This document shows, piece after piece, positions 8,093-16,429 of a stretch of 64,000 bases of DNA. The notes under the pieces are model-generated. The model ran no database searches. It was not told the origin of the DNA and saw only the letters and a list, made by a program, of their open reading frames with translations. The position numbers and the translations under genes were made by a program. Each line of letters opens with the position of its first letter. Positions within the stretch are counted from its first letter, which is position 1. The DNA is taken from positions 1,798,001 to 1,862,000 of the forward strand of contig OZ253504.1 in assembly GCA_965262235.1 (NCBI GenBank). The letters are read 5' to 3'. Source of the DNA: CATQGW01 sp965262235. GTDB taxonomy: Bacteria > Chloroflexota > Dehalococcoidia > Bin125.

Positions 8093-10024
8093 GTGACCAT
8101 TGGACGGTCCATGATGCGTTGGTCAATCGCATTGTTCGCCCTCCTCGCCGTGTTGCTTGGCGCTCGGTTAAGTGAAGTTGAGTCGCTATCGAAGGCCACG
8201 CCGGCGCAGCAACGAGACCTGCTCTTGGCTCTGGTAACGGAGCCTGAGCAACAGGACGACCCTGAAACAGTCGAATTGGCCATCAACATCGAGGCCATCG
8301 ATCTCGAGTGCGAGCTGACTGATGATTTCGCCGGATCTGCACGTGTTCGCTGGTCGGTCGAAGGTGGGCAGCCGCCGTATGAGGTGTGGGTCAACGGTGA
8401 TTCACTCGTGGGAGAGTCGGGAGTCGTGCAGGCGCCGTGCCTTGGTTTGCGTTCGGTCGATTTCCGCACCTGGCAACGCACTGAGCAGGGATTGCCTCTG
8501 ACAGTGGTTGGAACGGTGTTCGACAGCGATGGCCTCCGTGCCTCGGATCTGCTCCTCATCAAACGACCGGGAGCCCTGACTGACACACCGGGGAACCAGA
8601 CCAGAGAGTTCGCAGGCGCCGTCGATTCGCTGACCCTCGAACTGTTCGCGCCGAACATCTGTGATGCGTTGGAATGGGGACGCTGGAGCAGGATTCCATT
8701 TGCCGACACCGGTATCGACGACATCACGATGGAGGTCGAGTGGCGAGTCAGCGGAGGGCAGCCGCCGTACACCGTCTATCTGGCAGGTCAGGAATTCGTG
8801 GGCGACTCCGGAACGCTGCGAGTCCAGTGTCGTCACTTCCAGGCTGGAGCGCTCGACTCCGGCTGGCTGACAGTCATGGCGTTCGCTGGAGACTCGGTCG
8901 GAGCAGTCGGTTCAGGCATCGTGGAGACGTTCGCCCTCGCCAGAGCCTCAGGAACGCCGCAGTCTCCGGAGCGGTTTCTGAACCCCGGTCAGATCTACCG
9001 ATTCGAGGGAATCCTGATGACGATTCCTGAGGGTCTGACCTTCGACCTCGACGACGACGACGGTTTTGCCAGTCTGATTGGTGAGTGCGTGGAGGGTTCT
9101 GTTTGTGAACCGTACTTTCGCCTGGAAACGATCGGTGAGTCGGTGGTCGTGTTCTTCGGCTATCGAACCAGGACTATGTATCGGCCAATCTGGATCTGGC
9201 CAAAGTGGGTGGACGATCCTGCAGTGAAGGCCGGTTCAAGGCAGGAACTGGATGAAATGATCGATCAGTGGCAGGCTTCACTCGGCCAACCTCCCGATCT
9301 CTCCGACGCTCGCTGGCTGAATTCCGCCCCATTGAGCATTTCCGCCTTCGCCGACCCGTTGGTCTGCGATCCATCGACCGGCCCGAGCTGGGTTGACGAC
9401 ATCGGGCTTGTCAACATCTTCGTCTCCGGTGGCGCCTGGGTGCCGACCGGCATCGAACTCGATGGTGAGGTAGTCGCGTTGGCGCGTGGCAGCGGCAGAG
9501 TCATCGTGCAAGTGGATTGCTCACGCGAACCCGGAATGCATGAGTTGCTGTTAAACGTCCACGATCTCGGACCAGAGACCGACACCTCAATCGCCGAAAC
9601 GACCACCGAGATGAGCTTCCTGCCTGCACCGCCAGGCGATGATGCGCTTCAGCTCAGCACCCGCTTGAGGCGCGACTCCAATCTATGGGCGTACGATCCG
9701 ACTGCGTACTGTGAGCCGGGCGGCAAAGCAGTGATCGGGTGGATCCTGGTCAAGCGGGGACAGGTGCTGGCAAAGCCGACATCGGTCTGGGTTGACGGAG
9801 ACTTCGCAGTTTCAGACGCCGATCCCGGTCAGGTCAGCGTTGACTACGGCGAGTACTGGGTTGATTGCCAGGATCAACTTGGTTTGCAGACTGTGCTGAT
9901 CGAGGCGATGGAGAGCGGCGCGCAGCCTCAAACCGCACGCCTGGAGTACCTACTCCGAGTCGTCAAAGAGCACCCCTCAGGGCTGGACTGGTCCGAAATC
10001 CGCCCCGACGACTACCCGGAGTGA
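8093..10024 (+). CDS. secreted multi-domain Ig-like protein, paralog C
   Basis: 643 aa from GTG 8093; an ATG at 8111 (MMRWSIALFALLAVLLG) is an equally good start and gives the same signal or anchor segment. Modules repeat the pattern of paralogs A and B: two Cys flanking W-x-VEGGQPPYEV and W-x-VSGGQPPYTV, a QIYRFEGILMTIPEG insert, and a fourth module with DPTAYCEPGGKAVIGWIL, which is close to the corresponding paralog B segment. Codon use is visibly less G/C-rich than in A and B. The gene is enclosed by a 59-bp direct repeat (7790-7848 and 10179-10237), so it may have arrived or duplicated separately. Confidence 0.65.
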   Translation: MTIGRSMMRWSIALFALLAVLLGARLSEVESLSKATPAQQRDLLLALVTEPEQQDDPETVELAINIEAIDLECELTDDFAGSARVRWSVEGGQPPYEVWVNGDSLVGESGVVQAPCLGLRSVDFRTWQRTEQGLPLTVVGTVFDSDGLRASDLLLIKRPGALTDTPGNQTREFAGAVDSLTLELFAPNICDALEWGRWSRIPFADTGIDDITMEVEWRVSGGQPPYTVYLAGQEFVGDSGTLRVQCRHFQAGALDSGWLTVMAFAGDSVGAVGSGIVETFALARASGTPQSPERFLNPGQIYRFEGILMTIPEGLTFDLDDDDGFASLIGECVEGSVCEPYFRLETIGESVVVFFGYRTRTMYRPIWIWPKWVDDPAVKAGSRQELDEMIDQWQASLGQPPDLSDARWLNSAPLSISAFADPLVCDPSTGPSWVDDIGLVNIFVSGGAWVPTGIELDGEVVALARGSGRVIVQVDCSREPGMHELLLNVHDLGPETDTSIAETTTEMSFLPAPPGDDALQLSTRLRRDSNLWAYDPTAYCEPGGKAVIGWILVKRGQVLAKPTSVWVDGDFAVSDADPGQVSVDYGEYWVDCQDQLGLQTVLIEAMESGAQPQTARLEYLLRVVKEHPSGLDWSEIRPDDYPE

Positions 10025-10035
10025 CCCCTTCCTGG

Positions 10036-10178
10036 GAATCCTCTGAACAACCCTGGCCCCCTCTCCCCCCGCGGAGCGGGGGGAGATGTCACGGAGTGAC
10101 AGAGGGGGGCGCCCACGCATCGAGCCCGCAGATCCGCTCTTTCCGCATCGGCAGTGAGCTGACCCGTTCAGAGGATTC
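10036..10178. repeat. MITE-like palindromic element (family 1) with perfect terminal inverted repeats
   Basis: The ends GAATCCTCTGAAC and GTTCAGAGGATTC are perfect inverted repeats. Inside are a GC hairpin (CCCCCCGC, short loop, GCGGGGGG at about 10065-10085) and a second small hairpin, GTCAC-GGA-GTGAC. Flanks are CTGG on the left and CTAG on the right, consistent with a mutated CTAG target duplication. The right CTAG contains the stop of the neighbouring monooxygenase. About ten related copies occur in the window. Confidence 0.75.
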
Positions 10179-11090
10179 CTAGCGGAACTCCGGCGCGATC
10201 TCGGTGATGAAGCGGTCCATCTGCTCGGTCCGCTGGAACGCGTTCGAGCCCAGCGTGAAGTCGGGGATGATCAGCTCATCCACTCCGGCATCGATGTAGG
10301 CCTGCACGGTTTGTTTGATGTCGTCGTTCGAGCCGCCCAGCACCGGGCGCCCGCTCGCCCGCGCGCGGCCCAGGATGTCCTCGTTGTCGGTCATCATGAG
10401 CAGCATGCAGGCCGAGCGCTGAATCTCGGCCGGGTCGCGATGCACGTCGCTGCAATGTGCGTCGAGCACCGACTGCTTGTGGATCAGCACCTCCGGCGTG
10501 CCCCAGACGTTCCACTCGTTGGCGTACTTCGCCGCGATCAGCAGCGTGCGCTTCTCGCCGCCGCCGCCGATCATCAGCGGCATCGGCGTCTGGATCGGCT
10601 TCGGCTCCAGCGGCGCGTCGACCAGCTGGTAGTGCTTGCCCGTGAAGTTGGTCTTCTGGTATATGAAGAGCTCGGTCACGATCTGGCATGCTTCCTCGAA
10701 GCGGTCCATCCGCTCCTTGAGCGTGCCGAAATGGATGCCGTAGGCGTGGTGCTCATTCTCCTGCCAGGCCGCGCCGAGACCGAGGATGAACCGCCCGCCC
10801 GAGATGATGTCGATCTGGGCCGCCATCTTCGCAGTCAGCGCAGGATGGCGATACGTGTTGCCGCTGACCATGTGGCCCAGCTTGACCCGGTTGATCCGCG
10901 AGGCGAATGCGGCCAGCGTGGTCCACGACTCGTGCACCAGTCCATCGGAGGCATCCTCGCCGACCGGTTTATTCGGCATGAAGTGGTCGGCGATCCACAC
11001 CCGGTCCCAGCCGGTCCGCTCCGCGTGCCGACAAACCGTCAGCACCTCGGCCCAGGGATTGCTCGATCCGGCCCAGAATCCAAATCGCAT
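10179..11090 (-). CDS. luciferase-like (LLM class, probably F420- or FMN-dependent) oxidoreductase
   Basis: ATG 11090 (MRFGFWAGSSNPW) is preferred over the upstream in-frame start at 11132 because GAGAGGAG lies 8 bases before it and the family begins at this strand; 303 aa. It shows the bacterial-luciferase TIM-barrel signature: WAEVL..A..TGWDRVWIADHF near the N-terminus, GHMVSGNTYRHPALTAK, RFILGLGAAW, and PLMIGGGGEKR. Such enzymes oxidise organic substrates with reduced flavin or F420. The substrate is unknown. It is divergent from the phosphate regulator gene at 11225, and its stop lies at the end of a family 1 palindromic element. Confidence 0.85.
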   Translation of the reverse strand: MRFGFWAGSSNPWAEVLTVCRHAERTGWDRVWIADHFMPNKPVGEDASDGLVHESWTTLAAFASRINRVKLGHMVSGNTYRHPALTAKMAAQIDIISGGRFILGLGAAWQENEHHAYGIHFGTLKERMDRFEEACQIVTELFIYQKTNFTGKHYQLVDAPLEPKPIQTPMPLMIGGGGEKRTLLIAAKYANEWNVWGTPEVLIHKQSVLDAHCSDVHRDPAEIQRSACMLLMMTDNEDILGRARASGRPVLGGSNDDIKQTVQAYIDAGVDELIIPDFTLGSNAFQRTEQMDRFITEIAPEFR

Positions 11091-11224
11091 CGCGCGCTCC
11101 TCTCGAACGTCATTGACGACTCGTTCAGGCACACAGGTTAACGATCGATTCCACCCCCGTTCAGGGCCCTGGCCCGCGCGATAGCCTGTATTCGCCGGAC
11201 TGCGATGCGTGGAGGGAGTTCGCG

Positions 11225-11920
11225 ATGCGCACAGTCTTGGTCGTGGAGGACGAGGCGCGGCTGGCCGAGACGCTGCGTTACAACCTCGAAGGCGAGGGCT
11301 TCCGCGTGCGCACCGCCTCCGACGGCGTCGAGGGCCTCTCGCTGGCCCGCTCCCTGCAGCCCGATCTCGTCCTGCTCGACCTGATGCTGCCCGCGCTGGA
11401 CGGCGTCGGCGTGCTGCGCGGCATCCGTGAGGACTCTCAGGTCCCCGTCCTGCTGCTCACCGCCCGCAGCTCCGAAGCGGACCGCGTGCGCGGCCTCGAT
11501 CTCGGCGCCGACGACTACATCACCAAGCCGTTCAGCGTCGCCGAGCTGATGGCCCGCGTTCGCGCGCACCTGCGCCGCAAGCCGCTCGCGCCCGAGCTGG
11601 TTGGTCCGCGCACGATCGACTTCGGCGACCCGGACCACCCGTTCACGCTCGACCTCAACCGCCGCCAACTGCGCCGCGGCGGCGAGCCGATCGCCCTGCG
11701 GCCCAAGGAATACCAGCTGCTCGCCTACCTCGCGCAGCGCGACGGCCGCACCTTCACCCGCGACCAACTGCTCGACGATGTCTGGGACATCACCTTCGCC
11801 GGCGGCACCCGCACCGTCGATGTCCACGTCCGCTGGCTGCGCATGAAGATCGAGGACCCCGACGGTCCGCCGCGACACGTGATCACGGTCCGCGGGGCCG
11901 GCTACCGGTTCGAACGATGA
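11225..11920 (+). CDS. phoB: OmpR/PhoB-family response regulator of the phosphate regulon
   Basis: 231 aa, ATG at 11225 after GGAGGGAG. Receiver domain: acidic pair E8/D9, phospho-acceptor D52 (LLDLML), T79 and K101 (TKPF). A C-terminal winged helix follows (about 130-231) with GYRFER at the end. It lies just ahead of a PAS-containing kinase and pstSCAB-phoU, so it probably binds the 11-bp-repeat sites before pstS and pstC when phosphate is low. The symbol rests on context; phoP-like naming would also fit. Confidence 0.85.
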   Translation: MRTVLVVEDEARLAETLRYNLEGEGFRVRTASDGVEGLSLARSLQPDLVLLDLMLPALDGVGVLRGIREDSQVPVLLLTARSSEADRVRGLDLGADDYITKPFSVAELMARVRAHLRRKPLAPELVGPRTIDFGDPDHPFTLDLNRRQLRRGGEPIALRPKEYQLLAYLAQRDGRTFTRDQLLDDVWDITFAGGTRTVDVHVRWLRMKIEDPDGPPRHVITVRGAGYRFER

Positions 11921-11939
11921 CCGTCTCGCGACCCGCACG

Positions 11940-12038
11940 ATGACTGCGGCGATGACTGCGGCGATGACCGCGACGATGACTGTGACTGTGACTGTGACTG
12001 TGACTGTGACTGTGACTGTGACGGTGACTGCATCATGA
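11940..12038 (+). other. 32-codon reading frame over a hexanucleotide repeat, overlapping the kinase start
   Basis: Between regulator and kinase an ATG at 11940 opens a frame MTAAMTAAMTAT followed by alternating T and V. It ends in a TGA that overlaps the kinase ATG (ATGA, 12035-12038). The core is seven perfect TGTGAC units (11981-12022). The small frame may only be a by-product of the repeat, or may couple translation of the kinase to ribosome traffic. No Shine-Dalgarno site is obvious. Confidence 0.35.
11981..12022. repeat. hexanucleotide tandem repeat (TGTGAC x7)
   Basis: Seven perfect copies are flanked by one variant unit on each side (GATGAC before, GGTGAC after). They are preceded by imperfect 12-bp units, GATGACTGCGGC. 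The repeat sits directly before the sensor kinase start, so length changes would alter the spacing or the small upstream frame by whole codons. Confidence 0.9.
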
Positions 12039-13435
12039 CCGCATGGCGGCCCGGCGCTCCACCGCTCCTGGTCGCCCTGCTTGGCGTCCTGCTCTGGATC
12101 TGCGCGGCGCTGCTGGCTGCTCGCGGCGACTGGGGCGTCGTCCTCGGAGCGCTGCTCGGCGCGCTCGGCCTCGCGCTGATCGTGCCCGGACTGATCATGG
12201 AGAGCCGCGCGCGCAGCCGCTTGACCGAGGCGCTCCGCTCCGCGGCCGCCGGCGACGCGCCCAGCCGCACGCCCGATGACCCGGCGCTCGCCGCCGCCGT
12301 CCGTGCCGTCTCCGACGGTGTGCGCACCTCGCTCGAGCTGCTCGGCCAGAGTCAGGCCGAACGCAGCCAGTTCGAGCACGCGATCTCCGCCGCCGGCGAT
12401 GTCGTGATCGCGCTCGACGCGGCCGACCGCATCGCCTACCTCAACCCCGCCGCCCAGGCCGCGCTCTCGCCCGCCGAAGGCGTCTCGCCCGCCCGCGTCG
12501 GCGCTCCGCTGATCGAGGTGATCGTTGACCCCGAGCTCTACGTCGCCGTCGAACGTGCGCAACGTGAAGGAACCGCACAGTCACTCGCGATCCAGCGCGG
12601 CGACCGTCACTACCGGGCCGCGATCGCCCCGCTCGGCGATGGCGGACCGTGGAGCGTGGTGCTTGCGCTGCACGACCTCACCGAGCTGCACGACGCCGAG
12701 CTGGCGCGCCGCGACTTCTTCACCAACGCCTCGCACGAGCTGCGCACTCCGCTCGCCACCATCTCCGCTGCCGCCGAGACCCTCGAGCGCGCACGCGACG
12801 CCGCCGACGCCGGACGCTTCCGCGAGATCATCCAGGTCGAAGCCGAGCGCATGAGCCAGCTCGTCGAGGAGATGCTCGCGCTCGCACGCCTCGAGTCCGG
12901 CCTCGCCCTGCCCGACATGCACTCGATCGAGCTGCGGCCGCTGCTTGACGGCGCCGTCGAGCGGATGCGCCCGCAGGCCGAGCGCAAGGGCATCGAGATC
13001 GTCTGCGCGACGGACGACGTCACGATCCAGGCCGACGCCGACCTCGTGCAGCGTGCCGCGATCAACCTGATCCAGAACGCAGTCAAGTTCACCTCCACCG
13101 GCGGCACGGTCGAAGTCTTCACCACGCTCGACACGGGGCCCGACGCGGGAGCCGACACGCAGCCCGTCATGGCGCCCGACACCGAGCCCGTCATGGTCTG
13201 GATCCACGTGCGCGACACCGGCGTGGGCGTCGAGCCGGCCGAGCAGGGCCGCGTCTTCCAGCGCTTCTACCGCGCCGATCGCGCCCGCACCCTGCTGACC
13301 GGCGGCGGCGCCGGGCTCGGCCTCGCCGTCGTGCGCCACATCGCCGAAATCCACGGCGGATCGGTCGAGCTGCAGAGCGAAGTCGGCGTCGGCTCCACCT
13401 TCAGCTTCTGCGTGCCTGTCGCCCAGCTGACATAG
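12035..13435 (+). CDS. phoR: PhoR-like sensor histidine kinase
   Basis: 466 aa. Two hydrophobic segments (about 10-30 and 36-55) anchor it in the membrane with almost no periplasmic loop, as in PhoR. A PAS-like region (about 110-215) is followed by the H-box NASHELRTP (His near 234), N-box NLIQNAVKF (about 344), G1 DTGVGV (about 394) and G2 GAGLGLAV (about 426). It should phosphorylate the adjacent regulator. In other bacteria the PstSCAB/PhoU complex sets its state, and all those partners are encoded just downstream. A short insert rich in DT and PVM repeats (about 365-390) lies in the ATPase domain. Confidence 0.85.
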   Translation: MTAWRPGAPPLLVALLGVLLWICAALLAARGDWGVVLGALLGALGLALIVPGLIMESRARSRLTEALRSAAAGDAPSRTPDDPALAAAVRAVSDGVRTSLELLGQSQAERSQFEHAISAAGDVVIALDAADRIAYLNPAAQAALSPAEGVSPARVGAPLIEVIVDPELYVAVERAQREGTAQSLAIQRGDRHYRAAIAPLGDGGPWSVVLALHDLTELHDAELARRDFFTNASHELRTPLATISAAAETLERARDAADAGRFREIIQVEAERMSQLVEEMLALARLESGLALPDMHSIELRPLLDGAVERMRPQAERKGIEIVCATDDVTIQADADLVQRAAINLIQNAVKFTSTGGTVEVFTTLDTGPDAGADTQPVMAPDTEPVMVWIHVRDTGVGVEPAEQGRVFQRFYRADRARTLLTGGGAGLGLAVVRHIAEIHGGSVELQSEVGVGSTFSFCVPVAQLT

Positions 13436-13456
13436 CGCAGCACACAGCACACTCGC

Positions 13457-13494
13457 TAACCGCTCCTTAACGGCGCGCCAACCCAGCCTTAACC
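13457..13494 (+). promoter_or_regulatory. Pho-box-like array: four 11-bp-spaced repeats upstream of pstS
   Basis: TAACC, TAACG, CAACC and TAACC begin at 13457, 13468, 13479 and 13490, exactly 11 bases apart. Direct repeats with 11-bp period are the usual binding pattern of PhoB/PhoP-type regulators. A related pair lies before pstC. The array is 86 bases before the pstS start. Confidence 0.65.
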
Positions 13495-13579
13495 GTCGCC
13501 CCCGTCTCCCCTTCATACGCTGCGCTCGCACTCAGGGAGACCGTGAGGAACATCACGCCCGCCAGGTCCGGCGCGAGCG

Positions 13580-14761
13580 ATGAGAGGATGGGGCACGTTG
13601 AATCAGGCAATCAAGCTCCGCATTCGCTGGCTGCTGCCGCTGGCCGTCGTGATCGGCGTCGTCGCTGTCGTCGGCCTCTTGGCTGCCGCCTGCGGCGGCG
13701 GCGGCGAGCAGGCCCAGTCGGCGGCCGCAACTCCGGCCGCGACTCCCGCCGCCGACGAGCAACAGCAGGTGCAGCAGTCCACCCAGCAGTCCAGCACGAC
13801 CAGCTCGAGCTCCAGCAGCGCTTCAAGCGCCGGCCAGGCTGAAGCGCTCGCCGGCGAAATCGCCATCGACGGCTCCAGCACCGTCTTCCCGATCACCGAG
13901 GCGATGGCCGCCGAGTTCGGCATCCTCCACACCGACGTGCGCGTCACCGTCGGCGTCTCCGGCACCGGCGGCGGCTTCCAGCGCTTCTGCGTCGGCGAGA
14001 CCGACATCTCCGACGCCTCGCGCCCGATCAAGGCCGCCGAAGCCGAAATCTGCGCCGCGAACGGCATCGAGTTCATCGAGGTCCCCGTCGCCTACGACGG
14101 CCTCACCGTCGTCATCCACCCCGACAACGACTGGGTCGACAGCCTGACCGTCGCCGAGCTGAACCACATCTTCCGCCCCGACGACTACGCCATCACCTGG
14201 GCCGACGTCCGCGACGGCTTCCCCGACGTCGAAATCTCGCTCTTCGCTCCGGGCGCCGACTCCGGGACGTTCGACTACTTCACTGAGACCATCAACCACG
14301 GCGCCGGCGTGCACCGCTCCGACAACACGACCTTCTCCGAGGACGACAACGTGCTCGTGCAGGGCGTCTCCGGCGAGCGCGGCGGGATCGGCTACTTCGG
14401 CTACTCCTATTTCTCGAACAACCAGGGCCGGCTCAAGGCCGTCCCGATCCTCAACGACGCCGGCGCGGCCGTGCTGCCCAACCTCGACAGCATCAACTCC
14501 GGCTCCTACAACCCGCTCTCACGCCCGCTCTTCATCTACGTCGCCGCCGCCTCGCTCGACCGCCCCGCGGTCGCCGCCTTCGTCGAGTACTTCATCACCG
14601 GCGGCGTCTTCCTCGTCGACTCACCCGAGGTTGGCTACGTCCAGCTCCCCCAGGAGCTCTACACCGCCGTGCTGCAACGCGTGCAGCAGCGGATCGGCGG
14701 CTCCGCCATAGCCGCCGCCGCCGAAGGCCAGTCCCTCGCATCCATCTACGGAGCCAGTTAG
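13580..14761 (+). CDS. pstS: phosphate ABC transporter substrate-binding lipoprotein PstS
   Basis: 393 aa from ATG 13580; a TTG at 13598 with GAGAGGA upstream is an alternative. The lipobox LLAAAC places the lipidated Cys at residue 38. A Gln/Ser-rich spacer follows (about 40-85), then the PstS fold with IDGSSTVFPITEAMA, VSGTGGGFQRFC and DISDASRPI, the phosphate-binding strands of the family. It captures phosphate outside the membrane and delivers it to PstC/PstA. It is the first structural gene of the pst run and has its own Pho-box-like array. The TAG stop directly abuts a family 1 palindromic element. Confidence 0.93.
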   Translation: MRGWGTLNQAIKLRIRWLLPLAVVIGVVAVVGLLAAACGGGGEQAQSAAATPAATPAADEQQQVQQSTQQSSTTSSSSSSASSAGQAEALAGEIAIDGSSTVFPITEAMAAEFGILHTDVRVTVGVSGTGGGFQRFCVGETDISDASRPIKAAEAEICAANGIEFIEVPVAYDGLTVVIHPDNDWVDSLTVAELNHIFRPDDYAITWADVRDGFPDVEISLFAPGADSGTFDYFTETINHGAGVHRSDNTTFSEDDNVLVQGVSGERGGIGYFGYSYFSNNQGRLKAVPILNDAGAAVLPNLDSINSGSYNPLSRPLFIYVAAASLDRPAVAAFVEYFITGGVFLVDSPEVGYVQLPQELYTAVLQRVQQRIGGSAIAAAAEGQSLASIYGAS

Positions 14762-14817
14762 GACTCCTCCACACGACCCGGATCCCCTCTCCCCCCGCAC
14801 AGCGGGGGGAGATGCCG
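14762..14817. repeat. palindromic element family 1, copy after pstS
   Basis: Begins directly after the pstS TAG with GACTCCTCC, a diverged form of the GAATCCTCT terminus. The hairpin CCCCCCGC-ACA-GCGGGGGG follows at about 14791-14810. It may also act as a 3' stem-loop for pstS mRNA, separating the highly needed binding protein from the permease genes. Confidence 0.65.
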
Positions 14818-14888
14818 CAACCGCGAGGACGGAAGGCCGACTGCTCCCATCTCTCCCCCCGAGGAGGCCTGCGCGTAATCCCCATTTC

Positions 14889-14999
14889 CCCTCTCCCCCC
14901 GCTCGGCGGGGGGAGATGCCGCAGGCAGAGGGGGGCCGCGGTGCTGACTCACTGCCGTCGCTGTATCTGGTCCGGCAGGGTCAGCCCCCCCCCCCCCGA
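14889..14999. repeat. palindromic element family 1, second copy before pstC, with a C13 tract
   Basis: The hairpin CCCCCCGC-TCG-GCGGGGGG is at about 14896-14914, followed by a right part (CTCACTGCCGTCGCTGTATC) that recurs at about 21725-21750. A run of 13 C lies at 14985-14997. With the preceding copy this fills the 397-base gap between pstS and pstC; no gene is seen in the gap. Confidence 0.65.
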
Positions 15000-15059
15000 T
15001 CGACCAGTGCCATCTGGACAACGCCCGATGCTCCCCCGCAGCCCATCCCGCCGCCCCGC

Positions 15060-15075
15060 TTACCGCTCGTTAACC
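15060..15075 (+). promoter_or_regulatory. Pho-box-like repeat pair upstream of pstC
   Basis: TTACC at 15060 and TAACC at 15071 are 11 bases apart within CGCTTACCGCTCGTTAACCG. This is nearly the same string as the first half of the array before pstS. A weaker third unit could follow at 15082. It suggests that pstC onward has its own Pho-controlled promoter. Confidence 0.5.
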
Positions 15076-15158
15076 GCTCCCTGTTCGAGCGTTCGTAGCG
15101 TGCCCTCGTTGCGCATCCACGCGCGACGCCCACTTGGTCCACCCGGGAACGAACCCCG

Positions 15159-16136
15159 ATGACGGCTCAGGCGCCGCAGCAACGCGACACCATCCGCAGC
15201 CTGCTCGCCGAACTCTGGCGCGAACGGCTCCAGCCGAGCCGCGGCGGCACCGGCCGCGAGACCATCTCCGGCCGCTTCATCCATGGCGGCCTCTTCCTCA
15301 CCGCCACGCTCTCCGCCTTCGTCACGCTCGGCATCGTGCTCGTCCTGATCTTCGAAACCGTCGAGTTCTTCCGCATCATCCCCTTCGGCGACTTCTTCGG
15401 CTCAACCACCTGGTCGCCGCTCTTCGCCGACAAACAGTTCGGCGTCTGGGCGCTCATCTGGGGCACCGTGCTGATCGCCGTGATGGCCCTCGCCGTCGCC
15501 GTCCCGCTCGGCCTGCTCGCCGCCATCTTCCTCTCCGAATACGCGCGGCCGCGCCTCCGCGCCGTGCTCAAGCCCCTGCTCGAAGTCCTCGCCGGCGTCC
15601 CCACCGTCGTCTACGGCTACTTCGCCCTGCTCACCGTCAGCCCGATCATCCGCGGCATCTTCGGCGAGGGCGTCGGCGTCTACAACGCGCTCGCCGCCGG
15701 CATCGTGCTCGGCATCATGATCATCCCGATGATCTCCTCGCTCAGCGAGGACGCGCTCAACGCTGTCCCCCGCTCACTGCGCGAGGGCGCTTACGCCCTC
15801 GGCGCGACCCGCTTCGAGACCGCCGTCCGCGTCGTCCTGCCCGCCGCCTTCTCCGGCGTCGTCGCCTCGATCATCCTCGCCGCCTCCCGCGCCATCGGCG
15901 AGACCATGATCGTCACCATCGCCGCCGGCGGCAACCCGCAGTTCCTCGTCGATCCGCTCGAAGCCGTCCAGACCATGACCGCCATGATCGTCCAGCTCAG
16001 CCTCGGCGACACTCCCGCCACCAGCATCGAGTTCAAGGTCCTCTTCGCCGTCGCGATGACCCTCTTCGTCATGACCCTCGGCATGAACATCGTCGCCCAA
16101 TGGGTCGTGCGCCGCTACCGCGAGGTCTACGAGTGA
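15159..16136 (+). CDS. pstC: phosphate ABC transporter permease PstC
   Basis: 325 aa, ATG 15159. A cytoplasmic N-terminus (about 40 aa) precedes six predicted membrane segments. The permease-family EAA-like loop is seen as LREGAYALGATRFETAVRVVLPAA (about 207-230), and AGVPTVVYGYFAL is characteristic of PstC/PstA. It forms half of the inner-membrane channel with PstA. Its stop overlaps the GTG of the next small gene. Confidence 0.93.
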   Translation: MTAQAPQQRDTIRSLLAELWRERLQPSRGGTGRETISGRFIHGGLFLTATLSAFVTLGIVLVLIFETVEFFRIIPFGDFFGSTTWSPLFADKQFGVWALIWGTVLIAVMALAVAVPLGLLAAIFLSEYARPRLRAVLKPLLEVLAGVPTVVYGYFALLTVSPIIRGIFGEGVGVYNALAAGIVLGIMIIPMISSLSEDALNAVPRSLREGAYALGATRFETAVRVVLPAAFSGVVASIILAASRAIGETMIVTIAAGGNPQFLVDPLEAVQTMTAMIVQLSLGDTPATSIEFKVLFAVAMTLFVMTLGMNIVAQWVVRRYREVYE

Positions 16137-16429
16137 CCTTCCTCAGCGACGCGCTCAACCTCCGCACCGCCGCGTTCGGCCTGCTCTTCGCCGTCCTGAT
16201 CGCGCTCGGCGTCTACGCCGCCCACTTCAGCTCCGACACCATCACCTGGCGCGAAATCGACGCTCACTACGCCCAGGGCCCCGATCAGACCACCACGCAG
16301 TACGACGCCGCGTTCTGCTCCGCGCTCGCGCAGTCGCTCCGACTCAACCCGCACGCCAACGCGATCCAGCCCGATCGCACGCGCATCCCGCTCGCCGACG
16401 AGTACGCCCGCCACTGTGAGGCGCCATGA
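16133..16429 (+). CDS. small single-pass membrane protein embedded between pstC and pstA
   Basis: 98 aa from GTG 16133, whose bases overlap the pstC stop (GTGA). Its own TGA overlaps the pstA ATG (ATGA), so all three should be translationally coupled. Residues about 14-32 (AAFGLLFAVLIALGVYAAH) form one membrane helix. The C-terminal 65 residues are polar and would lie outside, with two Cys (about residues 59 and 95). I do not recognise a family. Position and coupling suggest a part, stabiliser or sensor element of the Pst complex, but that is inference. Confidence 0.65.
   Translation: MTFLSDALNLRTAAFGLLFAVLIALGVYAAHFSSDTITWREIDAHYAQGPDQTTTQYDAAFCSALAQSLRLNPHANAIQPDRTRIPLADEYARHCEAP

Noticed and set aside
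11101..11224. A Pho-box-like string (TTAACG...TTCCA...GTTCAG) before the response regulator
   Set aside because: Spacing is near 11 bases but the cores are poorly conserved, so it was not called.
15134..16429. A 431-codon frame from 15134
   Set aside because: Most of it is the Arg/Pro-rich shadow of pstC; only its last 98 codons (from GTG 16133) look like a real gene.
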